From Breznakia pachnodae (GTDB lineage Bacteria; Bacillota_I; Bacilli_A; Erysipelotrichales; Erysipelotrichaceae): a stretch of DNA of 64,000 nucleotides. The notes beneath the pieces are model-generated. The model was given only the letters and a program-made list of their open reading frames with translations. It ran no database searches and was not told the origin of the DNA. Shown here piece after piece: positions 28,403-37,392 of the stretch. Each line of letters begins with the position of its first letter. Position 1 is the first letter of the stretch. The stretch covers positions 1,116,001 through 1,180,000 of the forward strand of contig NZ_JAUSUR010000001.1 in the NCBI RefSeq assembly GCF_030814225.1, given 5' to 3'. The position numbers and the translations under genes are program-made.

Positions 28403-29677
28403 TCAGTTAGATGGCATGTTTTTCTTTTTTGGTTCGCGTAAATTTAATTTTTTAAAAATATAAATTACGCTAATAATAAAAAATAAATATAGTAAAATCG
28501 AAATTCCCTTTGATGAAAGAAAAGTAGTAATGCTATCTGTTGTTTGCACCGTATCTTTGCTTTCACTAATTGTGAATTTATGATTGTTCGCATATGTTAT
28601 ATATGATGAAGTTCCTCCCTTACTTACTTCACTGCTTGTTTTTCTATCAATTAACATAAAAGAATAATTCAAGTTGTTGTTATTGACTTTAGACTTATCA
28701 CTTACTTGATTATCCAAATGAACATTTCCATCTTTATCCCTAAATAATGCGTATACATTTAGATTACTCTTTATACTTGATAGTTCTTCACTCCATCCTA
28801 CAAACTCACCAAACTCTGAATCATTAATTACTAATAATGGTGCTGCTTCACCATAATTTACACGTTCATTTGCATATAGGTTGTCTCCTATATAATAGGA
28901 AACTGTGAATGTCTTTTTTTCATAAATTGCATAATAATCTGCTGTATTTCTAACCTTCTTACTTTCATACTTTTCTCCACTTCCATCTTTTTTAGTGTTA
29001 AACTCTTTTAGTTTATATCCTTCACGATAAACAATAGGTACTTTTGCGAGTGAATTACGATTTACTATTTGTGCATCTAGTAAGCTATTATTGTAATCAT
29101 AGAAATTAACCAGATACTTCTGTTTGTATTTCGTATCGACACTATAATCAAACGAGCTAACATGTTCTGCTGTATTTCCATCCCGATTACTAGCTACAGA
29201 AACATTCATTGATAATAGATTGTCTTCTACCCCTGTATATTTCGCATAAAAAGATAAGGTCAATTGTTTTTGTAATGTTGTATCTAAACTTTTATTATTA
29301 ATAAACTGATTGTATTGCTCTTCAGAATAAAGATTTCCATTCACTTTGAAATCAGCTTTATTATAAGCATAATATTGAAAACCTAACTTCTTTGTAACTC
29401 CTACAGATATAGGAAATTCACTTTCATAATTTGTAATCGTTACATCTATTTTCAGTTTAGAACCAATAGGAACTTCTTCAAGTGAAATTTGATTAGGGAT
29501 GATATCTACCGTATTGTCTAAGTGAACAACACTTACAACATTTGAGACTTTAATATTCAGTGGATTAGCAGTTGCTTCGATTTTTTGCATATTTACTACA
29601 ACGCAAAAAAGCATCATTAAAAATGATACGATTATCAATTTAAACTTTCTATTCCATTCACCGCCCACATTTATCAT
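28403..29677 (-). CDS. Surface protein with InlB-type beta repeats and C-terminal anchor
   Basis: A 424-residue protein: signal peptide about 8-35 (FKLIIVSFLMMLFCVVVNMQ), an N-terminal domain of unknown type, two grasp-like MucBP/InlB-B-type modules (LVNFYDYNNSLLDAQIV...GYKLKEFNTKKDGSGEKY, then FTVSYYIGDNLYANERV with FGEFVGWSEEL), and a C-terminal helix (ISILLYLFFIISVIYIFKKL) with a basic end. No LPXTG motif. It starts 18 bases after the tethered sigma-factor gene and is probably in the same transcript. Its last codons contain the promoter of the giant adhesin gene. Confidence 0.82.
   Translation of the reverse strand: MINVGGEWNRKFKLIIVSFLMMLFCVVVNMQKIEATANPLNIKVSNVVSVVHLDNTVDIIPNQISLEEVPIGSKLKIDVTITNYESEFPISVGVTKKLGFQYYAYNKADFKVNGNLYSEEQYNQFINNKSLDTTLQKQLTLSFYAKYTGVEDNLLSMNVSVASNRDGNTAEHVSSFDYSVDTKYKQKYLVNFYDYNNSLLDAQIVNRNSLAKVPIVYREGYKLKEFNTKKDGSGEKYESKKVRNTADYYAIYEKKTFTVSYYIGDNLYANERVNYGEAAPLLVINDSEFGEFVGWSEELSSIKSNLNVYALFRDKDGNVHLDNQVSDKSKVNNNNLNYSFMLIDRKTSSEVSKGGTSSYITYANNHKFTISESKDTVQTTDSITTFLSSKGISILLYLFFIISVIYIFKKLNLREPKKKNMPSN
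28407..28446 (-). promoter_or_regulatory. ECF-type promoter of the giant adhesin gene
   Basis: On the minus strand TAAATTTACGCGAACC (28431-28446), an 18-base spacer, and ATCTAA (28407-28412), about 50 bases before the adhesin start. The same 16-base element with the same 18-base spacing to GTCTAA occurs upstream of the sigma gene. The AACC-type -35 is characteristic of ECF sigma factors. It lies within the coding end of the upstream surface-protein gene. Confidence 0.75.
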
Positions 29678-29695
29678 AACTATACTACCTTGTTT

Positions 29696-30973
29696 TTAAT
29701 CTCCAATTGTAATCTGATAAGTCGAACTATTTCCAACTTCATCAAACAGTTGTAATATAGCTTCTCCCTTAAACTCACCAGTAATATCTCCATTCTCTTG
29801 AATATCATACTTCTTTCCCTGATATTCAATATAGGATGCTTTATAATCAATACCAAATCCTTCATCATTTACATCTAAATGAAAGCCCTGTTCTGTATTA
29901 ATAATTTCATTCAATACTGGAGGACTCTTATCAATATTTCTGATCTCAAGTGTACCAGTATACTCATCAACTATTAGATTGTAATTTCCATTGCTCATTG
30001 CTACAAATTTTAATTCTTTTCCTTGTAGTTCAAATGGCAGTTCTTCACCATCTAACGTGATTTCAGCCTTGTCAGTTGTGATATCTTCCTTTAGTTCCAA
30101 AACAACTTCAACATCCTTGTTCGTCTGTTCTTTGTCATAAGAAACACTATCAACTACACCAGTAGGAACTTCCTCGCTTCCTTGCGTTACACTTTGGTAA
30201 AACACCCCAGTACCTACCATTAATACTCCAGCTGTAATAACCTTTAATAGCAATCCACCACCAATCATTGATGATGTAGTAGTTGCAGATCCTCCAGCTA
30301 CTGCAGTCAATGTTGACTGTGAAGCAGTTGCAGATAATTGATGTTCAGCTACTGATTCTTTAATTACCTGATAAAGAATTGGAACCCCACCAAGTGAAAA
30401 ATACTTATCTGGTGTAATTCCCTGCTTTTCTAGAATTGGTTGCATGATTTCTCTAATTCTACTTAGTCTTCGTTTCACTGTTCCTACAGGAACTGATAGA
30501 GTATCAGCTATTTCATTAACTGATAATTCTTCTAAATATCGCAACTGTGCAACACTTTTAAATATAGGATTTAATTCCTCAAAACCTTTTTTTAATGTAT
30601 CTACTACTTCACCTTTTTCATAATCATCTACAATATTAAAATCATCCTCAACATCAATATCTTCTTCAAGTTGAAAATACTTTTTCTTTTTATTACGTTT
30701 TAAGAAACTCATTGTCATGCTGTGTGCAATTGAAAAAGCCCACGACTCAAATGATTCTAGTTTTTCTAAGTCTTGAATACGATTATGGATTCTCACAAAT
30801 GTATCTTGAAATACTTCTTCAGCATCCTGACTATCTTTTGTATAAGAAAAGATGAAATAGTATAACGAGTTTTTGTAATAATTATAAATGTAATTAAATG
30901 CTTCCTGATCACCAGCTTTAAATGCTTTTATATAGTCAACATCAATTTTCCTTCTTCTGACTTGTCCGCTCAT
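29696..30973 (-). CDS. ECF sigma factor fused to membrane anchor and extracellular domain
   Basis: A 425-residue protein, far longer than the usual ECF length near 180. Residues 1-100 are sigma region 2 (AGDQEAFNYIYNYYKNSLYYFIF, DAEEVFQDTFVRIHN, ESWAFSIAHSMTMSFLKR) and about 120-180 region 4 (YLEELSVNEIADTLSVPVGTVKRRL). After a Ser/Ala/Gly-rich linker comes one membrane helix at about 232-252 (LLKVITAGVLMVGTGVF) and about 170 outside residues with beta-rich, Ig-like segments. The second ATG (30973) is chosen, since the first abuts AGGAG. Such a tethered sigma might be freed by proteolysis or work as its own anti-sigma; this is inference. The gene has a matching promoter upstream. Confidence 0.88.
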   Translation of the reverse strand: MSGQVRRRKIDVDYIKAFKAGDQEAFNYIYNYYKNSLYYFIFSYTKDSQDAEEVFQDTFVRIHNRIQDLEKLESFESWAFSIAHSMTMSFLKRNKKKKYFQLEEDIDVEDDFNIVDDYEKGEVVDTLKKGFEELNPIFKSVAQLRYLEELSVNEIADTLSVPVGTVKRRLSRIREIMQPILEKQGITPDKYFSLGGVPILYQVIKESVAEHQLSATASQSTLTAVAGGSATTTSSMIGGGLLLKVITAGVLMVGTGVFYQSVTQGSEEVPTGVVDSVSYDKEQTNKDVEVVLELKEDITTDKAEITLDGEELPFELQGKELKFVAMSNGNYNLIVDEYTGTLEIRNIDKSPPVLNEIINTEQGFHLDVNDEGFGIDYKASYIEYQGKKYDIQENGDITGEFKGEAILQLFDEVGNSSTYQITIGD

Positions 30974-31006
30974 ATACATCTCCTAAAATTTATACTTTCC
31001 TATCAC

Positions 31007-31046
31007 TTAGACATACTTTCACTTCAAATTGGTTCGCGTAAATTTA
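31007..31046 (-). promoter_or_regulatory. ECF-type promoter of the sigma-factor gene (autoregulation)
   Basis: On the minus strand TAAATTTACGCGAACC (31031-31046), 18 bases, then GTCTAA (31007-31012), 33 bases before the sigma start. The element is shared with the adhesin promoter at 28407-28446. Confidence 0.75.
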
Positions 31047-31234
31047 AAAAGTATAATTTACTTATAAATTAGCAGTCTAATAATTAGTCGCAGAAAGTTG
31101 TGATATCGTTCATTTTATTTCAATTATTAAACAATCTGTTCCTATAAGTTTACAAATGTCAAAGCAATGATATACTTATATAATACTTTTAAATTATATG
31201 CAATATTCACAAAATAGAATTGAGGCGATTATTT

Positions 31235-32395
31235 ATGAATAAAAGTTACTATATTAAAATACCTGAAGAAATATCAAAACAAATGGACTTACAGGAGAAT
31301 CAATGCGTTTCAATGCACACCAAAGACGATCGATTAATTATTCGTGTAAAGCCTATTTATAATGCTGTTTTAGATAACTTAAAATTGATTATTGTTCCTG
31401 CAATATGTTGTAGTGTGTTGTTAATTTTAAATACATTAGGAAACGATAATATAAATGCATTACATATTGGATTTATGACAAATCGAATTTTAAATATGCT
31501 GATGTTCAGCAGTGTTTTCTGTAGTATATGGTTTCTTGTTATTAAAGACAGAAAAGAGAAGAAACTTAATATCTCATTTACCGATAAGATAACTGAAATA
31601 TTTGCTTTATCAATGATTCTATATTATATTTCTAATATTTTATTCATCGGAATCAATATCGTACTCAAAGACATTACTTTTAATCTCTATTTCTATTCAT
31701 TTGTAGTATTATTAATGGCGTTGCTTACAAATGCTATTATGATTAAAGCATTATCATCGATTACACCAATTCAAATTATTAAAGTAATTGTCTTACTTAT
31801 TATTTGTTGTGTAGTATTTTCTTCTTTTGAAAATGGAAGTTTCTTATGGTGGCAACATAACTTTAGCTTCTTAGGATCTGCAAGCGCTAAAGAACCTTGG
31901 CGTTTTAATAATATGCTTATTCTAATGGGACCATTATTTATTTTCTTATTTAAATTTACATTTTCACATTTAAAAGCAGTTCCTCATACAAAGCAATTCA
32001 GACAATTAAATAGACTTATTACTCTTATTGGGTTAAGTATTTCTCTCATAGGGTTATTTCCTTTCAATCTAGTAGAAACCTTTTTTCAAATGCATAATTA
32101 TGTAGCTACTAGTGCGATTGTCCTTATTATGATTATGATTATTGGAATCAAATATTTCCTTCCTGACATTCCAAAAGATTTCATAAAGAAGTCTCTGATT
32201 ATATTTTCTATAGTTTTGCTTAGTGCAGTATTATATCTAATTACCTTGACGATATCCTTAACTGCATTTGAAACAATTGCGATACTTGCAGTATTGTATT
32301 GGTTTCTAATGTTAATAAAATATCTGTTACCTCTAACAAATATTATTTACGATAAAACTTGTACAACCGTTATAAAAGCAATCACCCACAACTAA
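31235..32395 (+). CDS. AbrB-like domain fused to a multi-spanning membrane protein
   Basis: A 386-residue protein; the ATG at 31235 is preferred to a TTG at 31220 because GAGGCG lies 7 bases ahead of it. Residues 2-40 (YYIKIPEEISKQMDLQENQ, then RLIIRVKP) look like a SpoVT/AbrB swapped-hairpin DNA-binding or dimerisation fold. The rest is strongly hydrophobic, with about nine or ten membrane helices (VPAICCSVLLILNTLG, VVLLMALLTNAIMI, IIKVIVLLIICCVVF and others). No enzyme motif seen. A TATAAT box lies at 31179-31184. Divergent from the sigma gene; function unknown. Confidence 0.75.
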   Translation: MNKSYYIKIPEEISKQMDLQENQCVSMHTKDDRLIIRVKPIYNAVLDNLKLIIVPAICCSVLLILNTLGNDNINALHIGFMTNRILNMLMFSSVFCSIWFLVIKDRKEKKLNISFTDKITEIFALSMILYYISNILFIGINIVLKDITFNLYFYSFVVLLMALLTNAIMIKALSSITPIQIIKVIVLLIICCVVFSSFENGSFLWWQHNFSFLGSASAKEPWRFNNMLILMGPLFIFLFKFTFSHLKAVPHTKQFRQLNRLITLIGLSISLIGLFPFNLVETFFQMHNYVATSAIVLIMIMIIGIKYFLPDIPKDFIKKSLIIFSIVLLSAVLYLITLTISLTAFETIAILAVLYWFLMLIKYLLPLTNIIYDKTCTTVIKAITHN

Positions 32396-32433
32396 AAAGG
32401 TAGCCGATATCATTTTGATATCAGCTACCTTTT
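32395..32433. terminator. Strong bidirectional terminator
   Basis: AAAAGGTAGC (32395-32404) pairs with GCTACCTTTT (32424-32433), extended by GATATC arms. It serves the convergent membrane-protein and SIS genes. Confidence 0.85.
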
Positions 32434-32439
32434 GTTTGC

Positions 32440-33183
32440 TTAAAATTTATAGCGAATTGATTCTTTATATTCCTCATATAATTTCTGATTTAGTTCATCT
32501 CCACCATCTAAGTTTGCACTATAGAAGATTGGTGGTTTTTCCATTCCACTATCAACTAACTTTTGTGTTAATGCTGCAACAATTGAGTTTAGCATAATTG
32601 CACCAACAACAGTTGAAGTTGGTGATACTTTCTGTTGTAATCCTTCGATTGCAACACATGCATCCCCTACATCACCATGATTATCTAATATAATATCTGC
32701 TAGTTCAAATAGTCGCTTTCCACTAGGATGACGTGAACTCACTGACTTAGAGTATTCCAAGTTGGTAATTGCAATTATCTTTGCTCCTGCATCTTGTGCA
32801 GCTAAAGCAATTTCGATTGTGACTGGATTTCTTCCTGATACTGAATGAACTACTAAGACATCCCCTTCTTTGAAATCTGCTTTACTTTGTGCTAATGCAG
32901 TTCCATACCCTACACATCGTTCCATTTTAGAAGTTAATGTAATAGGTGATGTATCAAGCATAATTTCTTTACCAAAGATTGGATTAAATAGCATTAATCC
33001 TCCTGCACGATAGTAAAGTTCTTCACTTAAAATTCCTGCATGACTGGCTCCGAAGGTATAGATTGTATTCTTATCTAAGATGCATTTACAAAGTAAATCA
33101 ACACTTTGCTTCATTGCTTCTTGTTCTTCGTTTTCAATCAGTTTTATTAATTTATATATTCGTTCTATATATTTAAATTCCAT
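32440..33183 (-). CDS. SIS-domain sugar isomerase-like protein (UPF0309 type)
   Basis: A 247-residue protein from the ATG at 33183; a longer start at 33216 would run into the EIIC gene and lacks a ribosome binding site. The SIS fold shows as TIYTFGASHAGILSEELYYRAGG and DVLVVHSVSGRNPVTIEIALAAQ, then KIIAITNLEYSKSV. UPF0309 proteins handle amino- or keto-sugar phosphates. As the last gene after an ascorbate-type EIIC it probably processes the imported sugar phosphate. No UlaD, UlaE or UlaF-type enzymes accompany it, so ascorbate is not implied. Confidence 0.82.
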   Translation of the reverse strand: MEFKYIERIYKLIKLIENEEQEAMKQSVDLLCKCILDKNTIYTFGASHAGILSEELYYRAGGLMLFNPIFGKEIMLDTSPITLTSKMERCVGYGTALAQSKADFKEGDVLVVHSVSGRNPVTIEIALAAQDAGAKIIAITNLEYSKSVSSRHPSGKRLFELADIILDNHGDVGDACVAIEGLQQKVSPTSTVVGAIMLNSIVAALTQKLVDSGMEKPPIFYSANLDGGDELNQKLYEEYKESIRYKF

Positions 33184-33196
33184 ATACGATCCTAAC

Positions 33197-34471
33197 TTAT
33201 ATAAACAACCTAGCAAACAAACCTTCTATAATTCCCCATAACGAGAAGTCCTGTCCACCATATACTAACATCCATTGTTGGATTGTATCATTAAAGAAGT
33301 AAGCTCCAAATCCAACCAACAATACCATAATTACACCACTAACTGCTGCACCAATGATACAACCTCGAACCCCTCCGGTTGCATTACCAATGATGGCAGC
33401 ACATCCGATTTCGAAGAAACATGTAAAGGTTAATGGAATAATTACTGTTGGGAACATTCCTGCAGTTAAGATAATTGTGATGATTGAAGTAATCATTGCT
33501 ACAATAAATCCAATAATTAATGCATTTGGTCCATAAGGGAAAATAACTGGTACATCTAACGCTGGAATAGCACCTGGTACAAATTTTTCTGCGATTCCTT
33601 GGAATGCTGGTACGATTTCAGCAATCAACATACGAACACCTTGAAGCATAATTGTAACACCTACACCAAAGTAAATTGCATGTGTAAAGATGTAACTAAA
33701 TGCGGTTGTTCCTGATTCTGCATATCCCCAGACAACTGCTGGATCAAATCCATTTCCTTGAAGAATAAAATACATAACGATATATGTAATTGCAATTACA
33801 ATTGATCCTGTAATTGATACTTCACGTAAGAAACTTAATGAAGAAGGTATTTTTAAATCTTCTGTTGATTTTTCTTTATTCCCCACTACTCTACCTAATA
33901 AACCAGAGATTACTGAAAGAATCGTTGTAGGATGACCAATTGTAAATGAATCATCTCCTGTAACTTCCTTCACAAATGGTCTCATTAGGTTTGGTGATAC
34001 TACCATATATAGTGCTGTAAATACTGCTGCAATAATAACTAGTTTTGTTCCTGTTAATCCAGCATTTACTCCAGCTGCAATAAATACAAATGGGAACCAA
34101 TATAACATATGTCCTGTTAAGAACACTGATTTCCATCTTGTAAATCTAGCTACTAATAAGTTAATTCCAAATCCCGCTAACATTACGATACCAATTTCCG
34201 TACCATATTGTGCACCAATATCTACAGTAGTTGATTCAACTGCAGTAGGCATAATTGTGTTAAATGCAGATGCAATTCCATCAATAGAATTCCCCGTAAT
34301 AAGTCCTGTACCAGTTGATAATACAAAGAAACCAATTGCTGTCATTACCGTTCCTCTAATTACTTCTGATGCAGATTTCTTTTGTACAAGTAAACCGACA
34401 AATGCGATAAGCGCTAAGAAAATCGCACCTTGTCCAAATATTTCATTAATAATAAAATTAAATACTGCCAT
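33197..34471 (-). CDS. PTS ascorbate-family EIIC permease
   Basis: A 424-residue polytopic protein of the UlaA/SgaT family. Features: FGQGAIFLALIAFVGLLVQKKSASEVIRGT near the start, GHMLYWFPFVFIAAGVNAG, and DVPVIFPYGPNALIIGFIVA. About ten to eleven membrane helices. Works with the separate EIIB and EIIA upstream. Substrate: ascorbate or another acidic or pentose-type sugar; undecided. The gene lies 18 bases after EIIB. Confidence 0.92.
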   Translation of the reverse strand: MAVFNFIINEIFGQGAIFLALIAFVGLLVQKKSASEVIRGTVMTAIGFFVLSTGTGLITGNSIDGIASAFNTIMPTAVESTTVDIGAQYGTEIGIVMLAGFGINLLVARFTRWKSVFLTGHMLYWFPFVFIAAGVNAGLTGTKLVIIAAVFTALYMVVSPNLMRPFVKEVTGDDSFTIGHPTTILSVISGLLGRVVGNKEKSTEDLKIPSSLSFLREVSITGSIVIAITYIVMYFILQGNGFDPAVVWGYAESGTTAFSYIFTHAIYFGVGVTIMLQGVRMLIAEIVPAFQGIAEKFVPGAIPALDVPVIFPYGPNALIIGFIVAMITSIITIILTAGMFPTVIIPLTFTCFFEIGCAAIIGNATGGVRGCIIGAAVSGVIMVLLVGFGAYFFNDTIQQWMLVYGGQDFSLWGIIEGLFARLFI

Positions 34472-34489
34472 AATTTTCTCCTCACTTTT

Positions 34490-34774
34490 CTATTTTATTG
34501 TGTCAAAATAAGCCAAACTCTTTTCTTCAACTTCTTTCTTATCCATAAAATTATTGAATATAACCAATGGAACTTTTGCGCGATCTTGGATGCGTTCTGC
34601 TAATTCTTTCGAAATGAAAATCACATCACAGTCATTGGAACAACAAGTTCCTACATCACCACAAAACGCTTCAATTTCTATCCCGTGTTTTTTGGCGATG
34701 CTTTCTACATTCATTTTCAACATCAATGAAGATCCACATCCAAAACCACACACTGTCTGAATTTTATGCTTCAT
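34490..34774 (-). CDS. PTS ascorbate/lactose-family EIIB component
   Basis: A 94-residue EIIB. The start is taken at 34774 (second ATG), which stands 7 bases after AGGAGG, whereas the first is only 1 base away. The TVCGFGCGSSLMLKMNVE motif gives Cys9 as the probable phosphorylated residue. Length and the DVGTCCSNDCDVIFIS stretch agree with the UlaB class. Confidence 0.92.
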   Translation of the reverse strand: MKHKIQTVCGFGCGSSLMLKMNVESIAKKHGIEIEAFCGDVGTCCSNDCDVIFISKELAERIQDRAKVPLVIFNNFMDKKEVEEKSLAYFDTIK

Positions 34775-34812
34775 ATGCATTCCTCCTTTCTTATATTTGA
34801 AGTTCTTTTATC

Positions 34813-35256
34813 CTAAACTTCACCTGTATTCAATATTTCATACAATTCCTGTTCACTTTTACAAGCACACATCTTCTCAATAATTGAGTCATCCATTAAT
34901 GTAGTTGCCACCTTCTGCAACTTATCTAAATGCGATATCTTATCAATACAAGCAAGACAAAGTACTACTTTCACTGGATCATTCTCACAATTGAAATTCA
35001 CTCCATCAGGGAATGTTGCAATCGACATATCAGAAACCTTAACACCAACTCCTGGAGCTGCATGTGCTAATGCAAACTGTGGCATAATCACAATATAAGG
35101 TCCTAACTCTTTAACGCTATTCACCATGTTCTCTACATAGATTGGTTCGATTGAATTGTTTTCCAGTAATGGTTTACTAGTAATACGAATTGCTTCTTCC
35201 CAATCATTTACTTTTTGATTTAATTGAATATTTTTTATATTAATTATTTCACTCAT
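34813..35256 (-). CDS. PTS type-2 (mannitol/ascorbate) EIIA component
   Basis: A 147-residue EIIA. I take the ATG at 35256 (MSEIINIKN), with GGAAGAG ahead. The motif IVIMPQFALAHAAPGVGV holds the phospho-His65. It is homologous to the C-terminal EIIA domain of the regulator encoded directly upstream (WEEAIRITSKPLLE versus WEEAIQVAAKPLLE), suggesting duplication of one domain into separate transport and regulatory copies. Confidence 0.92.
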   Translation of the reverse strand: MSEIINIKNIQLNQKVNDWEEAIRITSKPLLENNSIEPIYVENMVNSVKELGPYIVIMPQFALAHAAPGVGVKVSDMSIATFPDGVNFNCENDPVKVVLCLACIDKISHLDKLQKVATTLMDDSIIEKMCACKSEQELYEILNTGEV

Positions 35257-35272
35257 ACTTCTCTTCCTTTCA

Positions 35273-37222
35273 CTAATCATGCATACTAAATACTATTTCC
35301 TTGGAAATATCTTTTGCTTCCAATTTTTCAATATTCCATTCTTTTTCTAATATATAAGCAATATTCAATAAATCATTTTCTTGCTTATTTTTAATTCCTA
35401 AAATTACTATCGTTCTTACTAATTTAGGATTCATATATCCAAACATAATCGGATTCTTTAATATCAGAATTGCGGTACAATTCTGATAAATCCCATCATT
35501 CACACCTGCATGCACATATGCTGTCTGTGGTGTCATTACCATATAGGTACCATATTCATTTACTGCATAAATCATTGTCTCTACATATTGCTGTTCTATA
35601 TAATGTTTCTCTAGCAGTGGTTTCGCAGCAACTTGAATTGCTTCTTCCCAACCATTTACTTCATCTACAATCTGAATGTATTCTGCATCAATGTAATCTT
35701 TAAGATAATGCTTCTCTATCTGCTCTATTGCTGGTGCAACCGAATTAATAAAGGATGAACACATCTTTGAATAAGAGAACTGATATAGTTTGCTCTTAAT
35801 TCGTTCAATATCTATCTGATTTAACATTGGATTTACTGTAATTACAGGTATATCTTCATGTTCATATTCACTGGTTGATATAATTAGATCTATTTCATTA
35901 TTTTCTAGATAACTAACTGATTGCTTTTCTGATACTGGTCCAATAATTGCTAACTCTGGTAAGAACTGAGATAGCCTAGATTTTAGAATTGAACTAGTTG
36001 CCAACCCGAAGGAACAAATCAATAGAACATTTACCATATTGCGATTTTTATTTCCTGTTTCATAAATTGAAGCAATGTACATTGCAATATATGCAATTTC
36101 ATTTTCATCAAAGATTAAGTTGTATTGTTTCTCAACCTGATGTAATTGTTTTCTAGTAAATTCATAAAATAAGGAAATCATCATTTGCGTCTGATCAACT
36201 AAATCATTCTTTACTTTTAGATTATTTCGACAACGATGAATCGCCGTCTTTAAATGTAAAGTTAAACCATCTATCATTTCCTGAACCGAGTCTTTCTCAA
36301 GTGGTTGTAATGACTGTAAGGAATCTACCAAGAACATTGCAATCTGATATGCTTCATCATCTTCGTTCTTATCACCATACATCAAATCTGATAACTGACT
36401 CATTCGTTCACTAATCATAATCGTACTTAAGTAAATACATTCCTTTTCATTTGGAAGATATGGGCTTAAGAATTCAATAAAGAAATTCAAACTATCATGT
36501 GGTGGAAACTCAGGAAGTTTAAAATCATCCGATAATAAATTTCCATTTTCTATTCTCAATAACACAAAGGATATAAATCGTTTTAATCGATTGGTATCTT
36601 TAAATGAAATATCATGCTCACTATCTAATCGATTGAATATTTCTTCTGCTGTTTCATTCAATCGATAAATATGATCATTTGTACCTAATAACTCGTCTAT
36701 TTCATTTGGACAAGGATTATCATTTAATATCTGCAGAAACATTCTGCGTATATCAATTTCACTTCCACTTAGCTGTAATCCAACTCCTTGAATTTTTTCA
36801 ACTTTTATATTTGATGTTGCTACATCTTTTATAATGTCATCAAATCCATTAATAATTGTCTGCTTACAAACCAGACAGATATCTGCCAAATCCTGAAATG
36901 TATTTGTTGGAAGTAAACACAGATAAACCTTTATTAGACTATTACGTTCTTCCTTAGAGAAGTTTCTTGTGTAAATCATATCCATATCTTTTCTTACAGC
37001 TGCTTTTTCACTTTCATCACAATTTAGCAAAACACCAACACCTGCTTTTTTAACTAACTCAATTCCTTTTTCCATGAGGAAAAATTCAATTTGCTTCATG
37101 TCATTTCGAATTGTTCGATTACTGACAGATAATTTCTTTGCAATTGAATTAAATGTAATATAGTCATTCTGTAAAGATAATAAATCTAAAATTTCTTTTT
37201 GCCTTTTCGTTAAAACAATCAT
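35273..37222 (-). CDS. BglG-type PRD regulator with active EIIB and EIIA domains
   Basis: A 649-residue regulator from the ATG at 37222 (MIVLTKRQKEIL), behind AGGAGAAGC. Domains: HTH about 1-60 (ITFNSIAKKLSVSNRTIRNDMKQ), second HTH, two PRDs (about 180-395), EIIB at about 400-490 with the Cys loop LLICSFGLATSSIL, and EIIA at about 500-649 with MTPQTAYVHAGVN. Both phospho-sites are intact, unlike the sorbose-type regulator near base 925. It is first in a five-gene operon with EIIA, EIIB, EIIC and SIS, and is expected to activate it when the cognate sugar is present. Confidence 0.9.
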   Translation of the reverse strand: MIVLTKRQKEILDLLSLQNDYITFNSIAKKLSVSNRTIRNDMKQIEFFLMEKGIELVKKAGVGVLLNCDESEKAAVRKDMDMIYTRNFSKEERNSLIKVYLCLLPTNTFQDLADICLVCKQTIINGFDDIIKDVATSNIKVEKIQGVGLQLSGSEIDIRRMFLQILNDNPCPNEIDELLGTNDHIYRLNETAEEIFNRLDSEHDISFKDTNRLKRFISFVLLRIENGNLLSDDFKLPEFPPHDSLNFFIEFLSPYLPNEKECIYLSTIMISERMSQLSDLMYGDKNEDDEAYQIAMFLVDSLQSLQPLEKDSVQEMIDGLTLHLKTAIHRCRNNLKVKNDLVDQTQMMISLFYEFTRKQLHQVEKQYNLIFDENEIAYIAMYIASIYETGNKNRNMVNVLLICSFGLATSSILKSRLSQFLPELAIIGPVSEKQSVSYLENNEIDLIISTSEYEHEDIPVITVNPMLNQIDIERIKSKLYQFSYSKMCSSFINSVAPAIEQIEKHYLKDYIDAEYIQIVDEVNGWEEAIQVAAKPLLEKHYIEQQYVETMIYAVNEYGTYMVMTPQTAYVHAGVNDGIYQNCTAILILKNPIMFGYMNPKLVRTIVILGIKNKQENDLLNIAYILEKEWNIEKLEAKDISKEIVFSMHD

Positions 37223-37340
37223 GTCGCTTCTCCTAAGTTCATTATATAAAGTACCCAATTTTTTCCAATACTAAAAGTTTACCGTAGTTGTGGCAACTTT
37301 TTTGTTTTTGCACATTCACACACATCACCTCTCTTCCAAC

Positions 37341-37388
37341 AAAAAAAGGAATCAGCTAAGTTTTACCAACTTGAGTTAATCCCTTTTC
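37341..37388 (-). terminator. Rho-independent terminator of the small membrane-protein gene
   Basis: AAAAAGG and CCTTTT arms with an imperfect longer stem; on the minus strand the hairpin ends in TTTTTTTG. It separates the small gene at 37393 from the PTS operon. Confidence 0.6.
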
Positions 37389-37392
37389 GTTC

